A DNA stretch of 64,000 nt from Salticus scenicus. Lineage: Eukaryota > Arthropoda > Arachnida > Araneae > Salticidae. The notes beneath the pieces are model-generated. The model saw only the letters and a program-made list of their open reading frames with translations. It did not search any database and was not told where the DNA came from. Location of the stretch: the NCBI GenBank assembly GCA_963930645.1, contig OZ005661.1:195895532-195959531 (forward strand), in the 5' to 3' direction. The position numbers and the translations under genes were made by a program. Below, one piece after another: positions 1 through 12,057 of this stretch (positions are counted from its first letter, which is position 1; every line of letters begins with the position of its first letter).

Positions 1-452
1 GTGAAGTCCAATTGCAACGATTCCGGATGCAATCGTTAAGAGACAGTGTCCGGAGTTAAGTGAAGTCGTGTTCAGCCGCACCAGATTGTAAAAACGTGAG
101 AAAAATGGCGGCTTTGGCCATCCTCACGGTTTTGTTAGGTCTAACTGTAATAGAGACAGTGTCCGGAGATGAGAGAAGTCGTGTAGAGCCGCACCAGATT
201 GTAAAAACGTGAGAAAAATGGAGGCTTTGGTCTTTCTCACGGTTCTGTGAGGCCTAACTGCAACGTTTCCGGCTGCAATCTTTAAGAGACAGTGTCCGGA
301 TATGAGAGAAGTCGTGTAGAGCCGCACCAGATTGTAAAAACGTGAGAAAAATGGCAGCTTTGGGCTTTCTCACTGTTTTGTGAGGTCTAACTGCAATAGA
401 GACAGTGCCCGGAGATGAGAGAAGTCGTGCAACGCCGCACCAGATTTTAAAA
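1..452. repeat. Minisatellite, about 4 units of 111-135 bp
   Basis: The segment GAGACAGTGTCCGGAG recurs near 41, 152, 286 and 396, each time followed by the same block (AGAAGTCGTG, CCGCACCAGATT, AACGTGAGAAAAATGG). The third unit carries about 20 extra bases (GTTTCCGGCTGCAATC) that also appear at the window edge. Inside each unit CGTGAGAAA and TTTCTCACG form a hairpin of about 9 bp. The array runs off the left edge, so its full length is unknown. No coding function is evident. Confidence 0.85.
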
Positions 453-804
453 CAATATACAGTATATAATTATTAACACATCACATTAGCAAGTTAATTG
501 TGTGATACATTATTTGTATCATACAAGGATGGAAAGCGTTTGCTGACGATGACGCGAATTCAATGATTTTTCTTCACCCAAAAGTTTTCACTTCAAATGG
601 AAAGCGTTAGCTGACGATGATGGGAGTTCAATGATTTTTATTAACCCAAAAGTGCTCAACGCGCCTAAAGAAGTTTTCACTTCAAAAATTTTACCCGATC
701 AACAAATATGAATGACAATAAAAAAAACTGCTGGTTGACAAAACATATAGGCCCGACAACACAACAGCAACAACACATCCCAGTGTTCCATTAAGTGCTC
801 TATA

Positions 805-1708
805 CGCAAGCGAAGTGTGACGTCACTGACCGTCCATATATGTAAGAAAATGATTTCCTATGTTAATCGCCCATTGGATTTTTTGTAAAAAATTATTAAA
901 AATCGAGGAAAATTATTTCCCGATTTTAATCCCCATATTTGGGTATATATATGTATTAGTTATCATGTGCATATGTTAGATTGAGTTATTTTGCTGTCAA
1001 ATTGACAAAATTTTAATTTTAAATTTCAAAACTCTGTTGTCCTTGGCGTTTTTGTATTTGGCGATCAAAAACGTACTACGAAAATATACATGCCAGATGT
1101 ATATTTTCGTAATTTGTGTTGTGCGAAATATTGTTTCATATTATTCCTTACTCTCTTAATATAAATTTTTAAAATAACCATGATTTTTGAAAGGAATTAA
1201 ATTATATTCGCCAGATAATTTGGCGATATATATATATATATTTTTTTTTTCTGCCAAGGATGACCGATATCAAATCTATTCCGCTGCAACATATTAGTAT
1301 TTTATATCAGATACTTTATTTAGACATTTGAAAACAAATTTCACTTCAAATTATAATAGAATATTTATCATTTTCCTTTTAATTAGTATATTAGTTGGAT
1401 ATTTATTGTGTAATATCATCCTTTGAAATGAAATGTTTATGTTTTCAATGGAATATGGAAGTTTTTTGAAATTTAAAGTTTTGAAATTTAAAATTCAAAT
1501 TTTATCAATTTTAGAGAAAAAACAACTTAATCTAACACATGCACATGATAACTAATACATATCTAAACCTAAATATGGGGATTAAATTCGGGAAATAATT
1601 TCCCTCGATTTTTAATAATTTTTTACGAAAAATCCATTGGGCGTTTAATATAGGAAATATTTTTCTTGTATCCACGAACCTGCCAGTGACGTCATCACTT
1701 CGCTTGCC
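805..1708. mobile_element. Foldback element with ~220-bp terminal inverted repeats (family P, full copy)
   Basis: Bases from about 805 to 1035 are matched in inverse orientation by about 1474 to 1708. The outer ends are CGCAAGCGAAGTG and CACTTCGCTTGCC, flanked by TA on both sides, as expected for a TA target duplication. Both arms carry the palindrome TGACGTCA (818-825 and 1687-1694). The interior has no long reading frame but holds a perfect hairpin at 1077-1111. A half copy lies at 17150-17342. It is a non-autonomous DNA transposon; the superfamily is not established. Confidence 0.85.
1077..1111. repeat. Perfect 15-bp inverted repeat inside foldback P
   Basis: TACGAAAATATACAT (1077-1091) is exactly complementary to ATGTATATTTTCGTA (1097-1111), separated by 5 bases. 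It sits inside the foldback element, so it may be a nested palindrome or an older insertion footprint. Confidence 0.9.
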
Positions 1709-1712
1709 TATT

Positions 1713-2960
1713 TAAAGTCCTCATAATAAGAAAAAACGATTCACTTCATTTTACCAAAATACTTTTTTTAAGACTATCGTAGATCCTGTTTTCAAATTTT
1801 CTAACTAACTATCCAATAACTACAGACACTCCATGCTAACCCAAATTCACCTCTACTCGATACCTCCAACCAGCTATCTCACCCTCAACATCGCCAAAAT
1901 ATCCAGGATCCAGCTAGGAACTTTCTCATTCTCAACCGAACATTTTACCTTGACTCGACATTATCACATTAGACTACTCTAATTTCAATACTCATTTCAA
2001 CTGGTGACTTTTACTTGCCCAACCAAACATTCTATCCCAACTATCATTTTACACTAATTTCAAAACTAAAATCAACTGGCGGCATTTACGTACTAAACTC
2101 GGCGCCAATCATACCTTACAATGTAAACAAACAATGAAGTTTGATAAAAATATTTAAAGGCTTTAATGCGTTTTTACAAATATTTTAAGATTTTTAAGGC
2201 TTTAATATGTTTTAGAAATATTTTAAGCGTTTTTTTAATGAAACAGTCAAAGAGTCGTTCATTCGGAATTAAAAAGTTGTCCATTTGGAATTTGTATTTT
2301 CTGAATGGCAACAGCTTTGGTTTGTTTTTATTTGGTCTTGCTTTGTTTATAATCATGAAGTTACATAATTCTATTTATAGGTTCATGTTTATAATAGCCA
2401 GTGATCCGTTATACTTAATTTAGAGATTTAAACATTACAATTGAATAGTTTTTCAAGGTTTTATTGGAAATAAGAATATGTGCGATACAAAACATGTATG
2501 AAAATGATATGTATGTTTCCTAAGTTGAATTAAATAAACGGAAAAAAAATGGCTGCCAAAAGTTTCTGTTTTTAAGCGGTACTAACCGGATTCGTTCATG
2601 ACAGATGAGGATTATTATATATATTATTATTTGCTTAAAATAACTCTCACTCTCATTTGAGTTATACGCAGGTGTCAAGATATCAGAATCTATAAAAAAC
2701 TTTCATGCCATTTGTTACGTCTGTGAGGAAAATTCATAGCCAAGAGAATCAGCGAGATACTTTTCTTAGCCAAACTAGCTGAACAACTAAACGATAATTA
2801 TCATGAAGTGTAAATAAAAAGAAGAGATTAAATTATTTTAAAAAAGGCCATATAAAAAAAATAATAATAAAAAAAAAAAATAAAGTTATATCAGGGTTTA
2901 TTAAATTGAAATAATATTGAATTTCGAAAATAAAAAACACGCGCAAATGCAAGATAAATA
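1713..2960. other. AT-rich stretch without a recognisable gene
   Basis: I find no convincing coding frame. Overlapping short frames on both strands near 2166-2423 come from repeats of TTTTAAG and GCTTTAATG and have no recognisable domain. Short A-rich runs lie near 2840-2885. Confidence 0.6.
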
Positions 2961-2961
2961 A

Positions 2962-2996
2962 TCTGGTGTGTCATTCACACCACTTTCTCTTATCCT
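2962..2996 (-). mobile_element. Isolated 3' end of a HINE-like element
   Basis: AATCTGGTGTG followed by TTCACACCACTTTCTCTTAT is the reverse complement of the hairpin terminus (GTGTGG / TTCACACC then AGATT) seen at the 3' ends of the elements ending at 8814 and 34724. The rest of the element is not recognisable, so this is a truncated copy. Confidence 0.6.
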
Positions 2997-3304
2997 GAAA
3001 TTTAATACTATAAATACAGGTTGGAGATTAAGAGGTAAGATAACGAGTACTGTTATGCAAACCTATGTTAAACAATACAAATTAGGCTTTGGAAGAGTTT
3101 TATATGATAATTAGTTTTGTGTGAGGGAGGCTACCGCCCCCTCAACCCCCGTTTCATTAATGTACAAAAAACAAACGATGAATATTTAGCTTAAAGCATA
3201 CGTTATTTACCATATCTCTATGAGGAATTTATTTCAATTTCCGAAGAGCTTTCCTAGAAATGGTAAAATATTATTAGTAAAGCGCATCCACTAACAATAA
3301 ATAA

Positions 3305-4135
3305 CTAGTGTGTTGTGGCCACCACTCCATTTCCTTCTATATTTTCCTATACAAATTCACTCAGTAAAAATAAATTATTTAAATTATTATTTAAAAAAAT
3401 TATCTTCCATGATAATGCACCCGGTTTCCATATTAGAGAAGTAGTATAACACTAAATATCTAAAAACAAAAGTTGAATTTATTCTCAATATTATATTAAA
3501 CAACAACAAAAAAAAAATTTTAAAAATGAAAAAAGTTGATAACTTTATTTTTAATTATCGCAGTTCGATGGTTCAGCCCTTCGTTTTAAAGGCATTGGCG
3601 AGCTCTTTTGAAAGATACCCATCATGAATATTTACTCCCCTCGAGGGGGGACTCACCCCAGGAATGGAAGCGAGGCTCGACTATACACAATTTTTTTTTC
3701 CCAGTTGACTATTTCTATTACACAATATATATATTCGTTTCATTTGGTTTAGTGCAGACTGTAGATGTTAAACTCTACTTACCTGCAATTTTTCCCATAG
3801 ACGTAATGTATTTGAATAATTTTGAGTGTCCCTGTACAGGAATCATTTTCTTCATCTCAAAGAAAAGCTTGGTGTAGCATCCCTATTCGATACATATTTA
3901 GAATACCGAGTTTGGAATTTCTGCTACTATTTGTTCTTGAGATATGCAGATAACAGGCACACAGGCACACAGACACACAGACAGACAGGCACACAGACAG
4001 ACACAGAGACCATTCGCTAAACACAAGATTTTCGTATTCAGGGGACCTCAGAACATGGAAATATAACAAAAACTCACGTTCAAAAATTTGACCCTAAAAC
4101 AATACTTTCTCGACCCTATGGTAAGAGAAAGTAAA
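3305..4135 (-). mobile_element. HINE-like repeat, family F, copy 1
   Basis: Read on the minus strand, the 5' end is ACTTTCTCTTACC ... GAGAAAGTATTG (a palindrome at 4104-4133). It is followed by a CAGACACA-type simple repeat (3955-4010 on plus) and a core, and ends with the stem-loop TTGTGG / CCACAA near 3313-3322. Homologous copies lie at 44969-45356, 45362-46070 and 61767-62502. Short frames here are translations of the repeat, not genes. Assignment to a rolling-circle (Helentron-associated) group is an inference from the architecture. Confidence 0.7.
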
Positions 4136-4473
4136 AATAAGAGAAAAGGAGGATGTCATAGTAACGTATTTTAGTTGGGTTTTTTTCATTAGTATTTTGG
4201 AAGAATAGAATAATAGCGAAAACTCTTTATATTTTTCATGGAGCTCTTTTAAAAGAAAAATCTGAACGGATGTCCCTATTAAAAGAATAAATTAGAGAGA
4301 GATTACTCAGCCTATGTTATTTTCAATTAAAGTGAACTCTGCAAAATTTCTTTATTTTGCATTTAAAGTGAAGTGTGCGACACCACTATTTCGTAAGAAT
4401 AATCTTTGTTAAATTTAGCTGTCGATACACTGCTCGGCATTAAAATAGCTTATGACATCATTTCAGCATATTT

Positions 4474-4945
4474 TTATGTAAAATGACCTCCTGGATCCGA
4501 ATAGGACGCCCATTTTGCCCTATAACCTAAGAATGGCCCCCTATTTTTATCATTTTTCGGTAACTTTATGTCGGTAAATTTAATTTTTAGAAGAGGGGGG
4601 GGGGGGTATTTTAACCGTTAAATATTTTCTGAGGTGCTATAGAGTTCTAAAAATTCTAAAACATTTGCAACAAGGAAAAATTTTTGGGAGGGGTATTTGC
4701 CACTGAAATTATGCATTATACACCTTATATTTTTTAATCTGTTATTAATGTTATTTTTTTAACTTTACATATTTTTGTTTTTAGGTGTTAAATTAATTAT
4801 TTTTCATTCTTCAAATCGAATTCATGGTTATAATACTATCGAACAGGGAAAGAAATTGAGGGAAGGGGTGGTGAAATTGAGAAAACGGTGGGTGACAGGG
4901 CAAAATGTTTGTCACATTTGGATTCAGGAGGTCATTTTACATAAG
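4474..4945. mobile_element. MITE with ~48-bp terminal inverted repeats
   Basis: TATGTAAAATGACCTCC at 4474 is matched by GGAGGTCATTTTACATA ending at 4945, and the match continues inward about 48 bp to GCCCATTTTGCCCT / AGGGCAAAATG with a few mismatches. The element is about 470 bp and has no coding capacity. The interior has a G run near 4597-4608. The superfamily is unassigned. Confidence 0.8.
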
Positions 4946-4949
4946 AATC

Positions 4950-5940
4950 AGCAATAAAGGTATCAGTCCTCGAAAAGTGTTTTTTTTTTTCCAGAGTAGC
5001 GTAATTATTATAATTGAAAGTTATCCGAAGCGTAGTTCTTGTGAAACGTTATAATCACTCAACCTCCACAAACTAATGTAATTTGGTTCATGGGATTATA
5101 GACAGAGATTTCCAATAATTATTCAGATAAATTTCTTTCTAAAATTCTAAATTTAAAATGTAGTAAAGTATATTTTTTTTATTATATTGTTATACTCAAA
5201 TACAGCAAAATATGTAAATAAATAAATGAGTTCACTAATTCCATGATATAATTTATTCGTCTAATAAAAAATCCATTTAATTAATGAAATGCAATTTTTC
5301 GTTCATAATATTTGTCATTTAAAGTCGCATAATGAATTGGAATTTATTATTCCTACTTTTATAAAGTAAAATATTTTAAATACAGTTCAAAATAATACTG
5401 AAAATGCTTGTTTAACTATTATGAAAAACTTAAATTTTGTTTTAGAGACACGGAGTTTTAAAATGTATTGTTCGCCATTGTTTTTGTATGTTAATGCACT
5501 TTTAATGGCAAAAGGGATTAAGGTATTGACTTTTGAATAAATATGCTTGATATAAAGAAAAATTTAAAATTCCCATTTATCATATGATTTCGTTAAAATG
5601 AAATATCCTTACAGTTTAATTTCCTTTTGCCATAAGTGGTTGGATTTAAATTTCCTGAACAAGTTTAAACAGGCTTCTAAAATAATTTAAAATTCATTGA
5701 AAGATTTACATATAAAATGTCTGTAATAGGTGTAGAGAACTTTTTTCGTCTTCATATTATTTCGAAATTTGTTTAAGTTTTTTTTTTTTTTTTTTTTTTT
5801 TTTTAAGGAAACTGGAAAATGAACTTAAATAGAAATATTTAGTATATTAAATAAGAATTCTACTGAATATATATAATAGAATACTCATTATTCAATGTGT
5901 ATTACACTGCATGTCAACATAATTTAAGTTTTTGTTCTAA
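4950..5940. other. AT-rich stretch without a recognisable gene
   Basis: I see no coding frame, only homopolymers (T run near 5779-5804) and AT-rich sequence. Confidence 0.6.
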
Positions 5941-5942
5941 TA

Positions 5943-6466
5943 TACATTCTATAACAAAAAAAAAAAAAAAAAAAAAAGACGCTCCAAGAAGAAGAGGGGA
6001 CAAAAATTGGTAGATGGGGTGGAATGGGTGGTCAGAATGGGACAAAAATTGGTAGATGTGATGTACATGTGGAGAAAAACAATTGATTACAGTTTCAGAA
6101 AACTTGAATTACAAAGTAAACAAGTCAATAACGCGTTGGTCCACTTCTGGCCCGTATGCACGCGGTTATTCAGCTTGGTATTAATTGATAGAGTTGGCAG
6201 ATGTGCTTCCGTGAAGTATCGTGCCAAATTCTGTTCAATTGTTGCGTAAGATTCGTAAAATCCCGGGCTGGTTGTAGGACCCTTTTTATGATGCTCAAAA
6301 CGTCCTCAGTGGAAGAGAGATCCGGGGACTGAGCTCAACCCCATTTCACTGAGCCGCCTATTATGATGAATTGGTGCTTGATTCCATCAAAACCCGTGTG
6401 TATGTTAATTTGTGCCCAGTTTGCATTACTCCTTCTTGGTGCGTTACTTTTTTTGTTCTAGAGTAT
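5943..6466 (-). mobile_element. Internally deleted Tc1-like transposon, copy 1
   Basis: The ends are CATTCTATAACAAAAA with GACGCTCCAAGAAG on the left and CTTCTTGGTGCGTTAC with TTTTTGTTCTAGAG on the right, forming inverted repeats. The interior encodes only the C-terminal part of a Tc1-type transposase on the minus strand. The second copy at 6932-7510 is in the opposite orientation. Confidence 0.85.
6125..6350 (-). pseudogene. Tc1-like transposase, C-terminal fragment, broken
   Basis: The minus-strand translation reads SPDLSSTEDVLSIIK, then ARDFTNLTQQLNRIW and ends RARSGPTRY before a stop. This is the tail of a Tc1-type transposase, which cuts and pastes its own element at TA sites. The usual motif is SPDLxPIExxW; the last catalytic acidic residue corresponds to the E of STED. 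An in-frame stop precedes AQSPDLS and another interrupts LIPS*ITAC. The N-terminal DNA-binding domain and the first two catalytic aspartates are absent, so the product cannot be active. Confidence 0.85.
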
Positions 6467-6931
6467 AGTTTGTAATATAGACTCACTTGAACTTTTTTTT
6501 AAAATTGGTAATTATTATCTATAATAGCTATCTACAATTACGCATTTTTTATACATCTGGTGAAGATTTTTTTTTTTTTCATTCATTTTAACTTTCACTT
6601 CCCTTTAAAATGATATATTGCATTATAATATAATTTTAATTAACTAATTTTTCTTAAAAGTTTTGTAGTAATTATACAAATTGTGTAGAAATTTCGAAAT
6701 AACATTACAAAATAGAGGTTTAAAATGAGAGTAGTTTATTAACTGCTTAATGAAGAGAATGTTTTAGAAAGACCAAAAAAAAAAAAAAAAATCTTTATTA
6801 TTGCTGTTATTTTTAGTTAAAACACAATGTTAAAAATTAATTTCATTGTATAAGACATTAATTGTAAATTTTTAGATATCTGTTAAGATTGTCAGCTACT
6901 CAGCATCTGATACAATGCAAATTTCTATGTG

Positions 6932-7510
6932 TACTCTATAACAAAAAAAAAGTGACGCACCAAGAAGAGTAATGCAAACTGGACACAAATTGACAGACAT
7001 ACAGGTTTCGATGGAATCAAGCACCAATTCATCATTATCGTCAATCCTACGTGCAACTGGTACTTCAGTGACTTCAAATACCCTTAATAGGTGGCTCAGT
7101 GGGGTTGAGCTCAGTCCCCGGGTCTTTCTTCCACTGAGGACGTTTGGAGCATCATAAAATGGGTCCTACAACCAGCTCGGGATTTTACCAATCTAACGCA
7201 ACAATTGGACAGAATTTGGAACGATACTTCACCGAAGAACATCTTCCAACTCTATCAATTATTACCAAGCCGAATAACTGCGTAAATAAGGGCCAGAAGT
7301 GGACCAACGTGTCATTGACTTGTTTTCTTTGTGAGGCCCTTTCTCTTGATTAAATCATTCAAATTTTCTGAAACTGTAATCAATTGTTTTTCTCCACATG
7401 TACATTACATCTACCAATTTTTGTCCTATTCGGATCACCCATTCCGCCCCATCTACTAATTTTTATCCCCACTTCTTCTTGGTGCGTCGTTTTTTTTGTT
7501 ATAGAGTGTA
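6932..7510 (+). mobile_element. Internally deleted Tc1-like transposon, copy 2
   Basis: The left end CTCTATAAC with GTGACGCACCAAGAAG and the right end CTTCTTGGTGCGTCG with GTTATAGAG are inverted repeats of about 35 bp including an A/T run. It is homologous to copy 1 in reverse orientation, so the pair forms a large imperfect palindrome over 5.94-7.51 kb. The tail after the coding fragment includes a copy of the sequence CTACCAATTTTTGTCC. Confidence 0.88.
7109..7318 (+). pseudogene. Tc1-like transposase, C-terminal fragment, broken
   Basis: Reading in frame from 7109 gives AQSPGLSSTEDVWSIIK, then ARDFTNLTQQLDRIWND and LLPSRITA, a stop, then IRARSGPTCH. This matches the C-terminal third of Tc1 transposases, with the third catalytic acid in STED and the following tryptophan. 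One internal stop lies just before IRARSG. The N-terminal two thirds of the protein are missing from the element. It is close to, but not identical with, the minus-strand fragment at 6125-6350, so the two copies decayed independently. Confidence 0.88.
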
Positions 7511-7870
7511 TTTTAAAACAGGCATCTATGAAACTTTCGCGTTACTAATGTTAACCTCTATTAATAGTTTTTGAAAGTAAACACTAACATTAGAACTAAT
7601 TAGAACACATATCGTTATGCCGTGTGTCACTATTAGGAATTGTTAAAAGATATTTGTGACTGTAACATTTTATTATATATATTTCAAAATATTAAGGGCA
7701 CATAGCACCTTTGACGGGGCATCATTGAAGATTTGAAATTAAAACTTATATTTCCATTTAATATTTATTAATTGAACTATTTTAGGTGTGTTCAGCAAAA
7801 TGTATATTTAGACAACAATTATTATAGTTTTTGATATATTTTTAACAGATTTGGAATCTTTAAGTTGTGT
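7511..7870. other. AT-rich stretch without a recognisable gene
   Basis: No coding frame or repeat is recognised between the Tc1 relic and the HINE-like element that begins at 7871. Confidence 0.6.
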
Positions 7871-8814
7871 TTTTACTTCCATTACCCAACTACCGTACGT
7901 AATGGAAGTATTGTATTAGGTCTAAAAATTCGATATTTAGTTTTCACCTGATTTAGACGTTTTAAGGTCATGAGTCCAAAAAAGTAGTTTTTGGCAATGG
8001 TCAGTGTGTGTGTGTATGTATGTGGCGAATCTTCTGTCTATCATATCTTTGAAATTAATAATAAAGATAGAACTACGAAACTTCAGAATTGAGACAGGTC
8101 TGGTGTACAGATGAATTTTCCAAATTTCGGTGAAATTTGGAAACCGGAAGTTGGACCGTAAGTACGTATCTCAAAAACGGCTCTAGCGATTTTCTTCAAA
8201 GTTGCTATATAAACGTTCTATTAGATGTCCTTTCGACTTATATAGTTGGTTAGTTCAGGAAAATTGATAGGCGCCCTGTATAAATAGTTCAATTTGAGAT
8301 CTCGCAAGTGCGTTCCTTTAAAAACGGCTATACGATTTTTTTCAAACTCGCCCTATTAACTCCCTTTTAAATATCTTGTATGTAATTATTGTTTTCCGGC
8401 CAATAATTGAGCAGGCCAAGTTTTGATAAAAGTTGGTATCTCAAAAACAACTCTAACTATTTTCTTGAAAATTGTTACTTAAATGCATTTTAGATATCCT
8501 TCCTCATATGTATTACGTGGTTATTACAAGAAAATTAACAGTCATCCAGATTAGGTAGGTCAGTTTTAGATTTCGTAAATTAGTGTTTCAAAAAATAACT
8601 CTACATTTTTTTTTCTTATTTTTTTACTGTCTATGTAATCTCTATTTTGTACGTTTTTATACATGTATCAAGCTTCTCTTACCGGAAAATTTTTTAGTGT
8701 CTGCTTCGTTAGGTCCATTTTATGTCTTCTGATCACATTATCTCCAAAAAATGCATATAATACGTGTAATAGTGGATAATGGAAGTCGCGTGGTTGCTTC
8801 ACACCAGATTTTTT
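7871..8814 (+). mobile_element. HINE-like repeat, family D, complete copy
   Basis: The 5' end is ACTTCCATTAC ... GTAATGGAAGTATTG (7875-7912), a palindrome. A GTGTGTGTATGTATG tract follows at about 8005. The core contains four diverged units carrying CAAAAACGGCTCTA-type sequence (near 8173, 8318, 8441 and 8587), roughly 125-150 bp apart. The 3' end is ATAATGGAAGT (complementary to the 5' end), then the hairpin GTGG TTGC TTCAC and ACCAGATTTTTT. The family D copy at 32830-34724 is interrupted by another repeat. The architecture fits Helentron-associated elements; no coding capacity. Confidence 0.75.
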
Positions 8815-9871
8815 ATGTTTGCATTTTTTTCATGAATTCATAATTTTAAGATGATGAAACCTCAAGAGTTTTACTTAATTTTTTTTTTGTTATATTAAAG
8901 AACTCTTTAAAAAAAATTAAGGATAGATTTTGAAATTTATTGATTGCTTTTTGAAGAAAATAATAATAATAATAAATGCATGTTTATGTAAAAAATCTCT
9001 AAAAACCGCATTTTTGATATATTTTTATTTTTAACATTTTTTCTATTAAAGGTATTGCAAAATCCACTCAAATTCATTTAAATAGGTGAGGTTCTATTAA
9101 ACATCAAAAAATGCAATTTAAGTCTTTTTTTAAATATCTGTTGAAGTATAAATATTTTGAAGATCAAGAATTCATGAAGAACTTATAAAACACAATTTGA
9201 AGATTTTAAATCTATAAAAAGACCTGTCGAAAACCATGATAAATGTTTGCCTGAATGTGTATTTTATTGAAAAACCTAATGTTTATAATATAATATTTAT
9301 AAAATTTAGATGGAAATATAATATTTTATTAGAAACCTTCATTGATGCCAAGTCAAAGGCTTAAATTGTGATCCTGTATTAAGTAATTTAATGAATACTA
9401 GCAAACCCGTGAGAAATATTCGCAATGTATCTCTCTCTCTCCCCCTTATATATCTATCTATATATATATATATGTATATGTGTGTGTGTGTGTGTATTTA
9501 CCTTTAAAATTTAAAACTTATAAGTCTGAAACCAATTTCACTACCCAATTTAAATTTTAATTCATCAGAAGATGAACACAAGTGTAATCACCATCAAATC
9601 AGAATTTTTATTCATCAGAATTATTAGTTTTTGTGGGATGAAACGCTAATGATAGTTGAACCAAATCATTCAAAGAAAGGTTTCTAAATAAATTTCATTT
9701 TTGACGACCCTGTTTTCATACTTCCCCAGATTTAGTACAGGAACCCTATGGTGACTTTTAAATGTTGCAGCCATGTTGACGATGCCTTTAAATTCATATG
9801 TATGTATGTATCTATCTATCTATCTATATATATATATATTAATAATTTTGGCATAATTTTTGATAATACTA

Positions 9872-9905
<34 letters not shown>

Positions 9906-10710
9906 TAGTACCTATTTGGATTACACTTTTTATTATTGCGTTTTTTATTCAATTCTTTGCGTTGGCACAAAATTAACTTTCTTTCGGCATTTATTGTTGT
10001 AAATCTATGAGATAAAAAACATCTGCATTCATAATGAAAAAATAAAATAAAATAAAAAAATAATTTGTAGTGCATAATTCGTTTAAGATTATATAGAAAA
10101 AAGTCTTGTGATGGAAACAACACTCTAGTTTTTGTTATTTATGCATAGTATGTATACATCTTAAAATAGCTTAATGGAAATTGTTCATATATTTTTATAC
10201 GATTGATATCTTTTTTAAACTTATCAAAATTTTATTCATTTCCTTAAAGAGTGCCCAAAAAGCTGTTTATTTTCTTTTTTTCTTTTAGTTAATTTATAAT
10301 TCAGTTTTAGAAATACATAGGATGCACATATATTCAGATAGTTATCTCGTTTCTTCTTTTTTTAATTATTAATTACATTTAGTACATTCTTTATAAAACT
10401 GACTGTAAGAATTGCATGTGAAAAATTATAACATTATATCATCAATTTTAAATACGGCGATTTAAATTTTTCGTTCAATTTAAATTAACATTATATGTAT
10501 TTCTTTTTGTCTGTATGCATTGTTGGTTAAAATTTCATATAGAGTAATGAATATTAAATTTACTTTTAATCGCAAATTAAGAACTTTTAAAATATAAACA
10601 TTTTAAATCAAAATCAGAATAGACAGAAATCAACCCTGTAAATCGTCGAAATAAATATAAAGTAATTATTTTGTAATCTTTTTAGAAAAATAAATTTATC
10701 ACAAATTTCT
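8815..10710. other. AT-rich stretch with simple repeats, no gene seen
   Basis: It holds a CT/TATC/TA/TG compound microsatellite at about 9428-9495, TATG/TATC and TA tracts at 9798-9840, and an A run of about 33 at 9871-9903. I recognise no coding sequence. Confidence 0.6.
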
Positions 10711-12057
10711 TTTTAGTTCCCCATCATACGATAAGTATGGGGAACTTAGATAATCGTGAAAATTTTCGACCTCGTTTTTTTGACTTTTTTATACGTTTTC
10801 AGATGTGAGGAATCCGAAAATGACAAAATTTGTATGGTGTCTGTCTGTAGGGTGTCTGTTAGAGTGTCAGTGTGTCAGTCCGTTAGTATGTTAGTCCGTT
10901 AGTGTGTTAGTCCGTTAGTTTGTTAGTCTGTTTACACGATATCTCACGAACCAATGATCGCAGAGACGTCAGATTAGTTTTTAAATATTAGTTTGGATAC
11001 TGGCAAGAACCCTATTCATTTGGAACATTCGAATTAAAAAACTTCGTAAGTTATTAGAAATTTACGATTTTCTTAACATGGGAGAATAGGACAAAAATTC
11101 ACTTAAACGTGCATTAAATGGAAACTTTTTACTGTAAAAATATCAGACCAGTTTTAAAATATCAGTTTTGATGCCGAAATGAACATCAGTAACTATAAAT
11201 ATGCTACTTTGAAAATTTCTGAAGTTATTGAAAATTTACGAATTTCTTAACATGGCAGTATAGGGCAAAAGATCACATAAACGTCAATTTTGAGAGATAT
11301 TTTCATCGTAAGGATGTCAGACTACTTTTGCAGTATTATTTAGGATAATGGCATGAATATTAATGACTATGAATTTTCCAATATAAAAATTTCGTAAGTT
11401 AATAGAATTTACGAATTTCTCAACATGGCAGAATAGAGCAAAATTTCACATAAACGTCAATCTTGAGGGATATTTTCTTCGTAAAGATGTCAATCCACTT
11501 TCGAAGTATTATTCAGGATACTGGTATGAATATCATAGAGTATAATTTTTCCAATTTAAAAAATTCGTAAGTTATTTGGAATTTACGATTTACTTAACAT
11601 GTCAGAATAAAGCAAAATTGAGCATAAACGTTCATTTTGAGGATATTTGAGAACTTCAAAATTACATTTATGATTTGTTTGAACATGATTGAATACAAAT
11701 ATTCTAATAAGAAAATTTCGTAACTTATTCGTAATTTACGATTTTAACAACATAGCGAAATTGTAAATTTTTCATATAAATATGAATTTTGAAGATTATT
11801 GCATTGGAAATAGTAGCATAAAAACTAAACAACGGAATCGACCCTGATAAAATAAATTAATAGATTAGAATAAGATAAATATATCGAAGTGAACGGTGGA
11901 TAGCCTATTAGGCTTGGATTTCATTCTGTTACTGTACCAAGCGTGGTCAAATTCATTTCATTTAACATGATTATAATGTCTCGCACTAGAAATATTTGAG
12001 AACCTATATATGATGGGGAACTGAGCAGAGTCCACATATGCCAACTAGTTTTTTTTA
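10711..12057 (+). mobile_element. HINE-like repeat, family C
   Basis: The 5' end AGTTCCCCATCATA ... TATGGGGAACTTA (10715-10752) is palindromic. A degenerate TTAGTCCG/GTGTCTGT simple repeat follows at about 10845-10930. The core has four or five units with a period of 173-174 bp, marked by CATAAACGTC near 11102, 11276, 11449 and 11623. The 3' end TATGATGGGGAACT (12008-12022) is the inverted match of the 5' end, followed by about 20 bases and a T run. No coding capacity is present. The layout is as in families D, E and F, but the sequence is unrelated. Confidence 0.72.
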
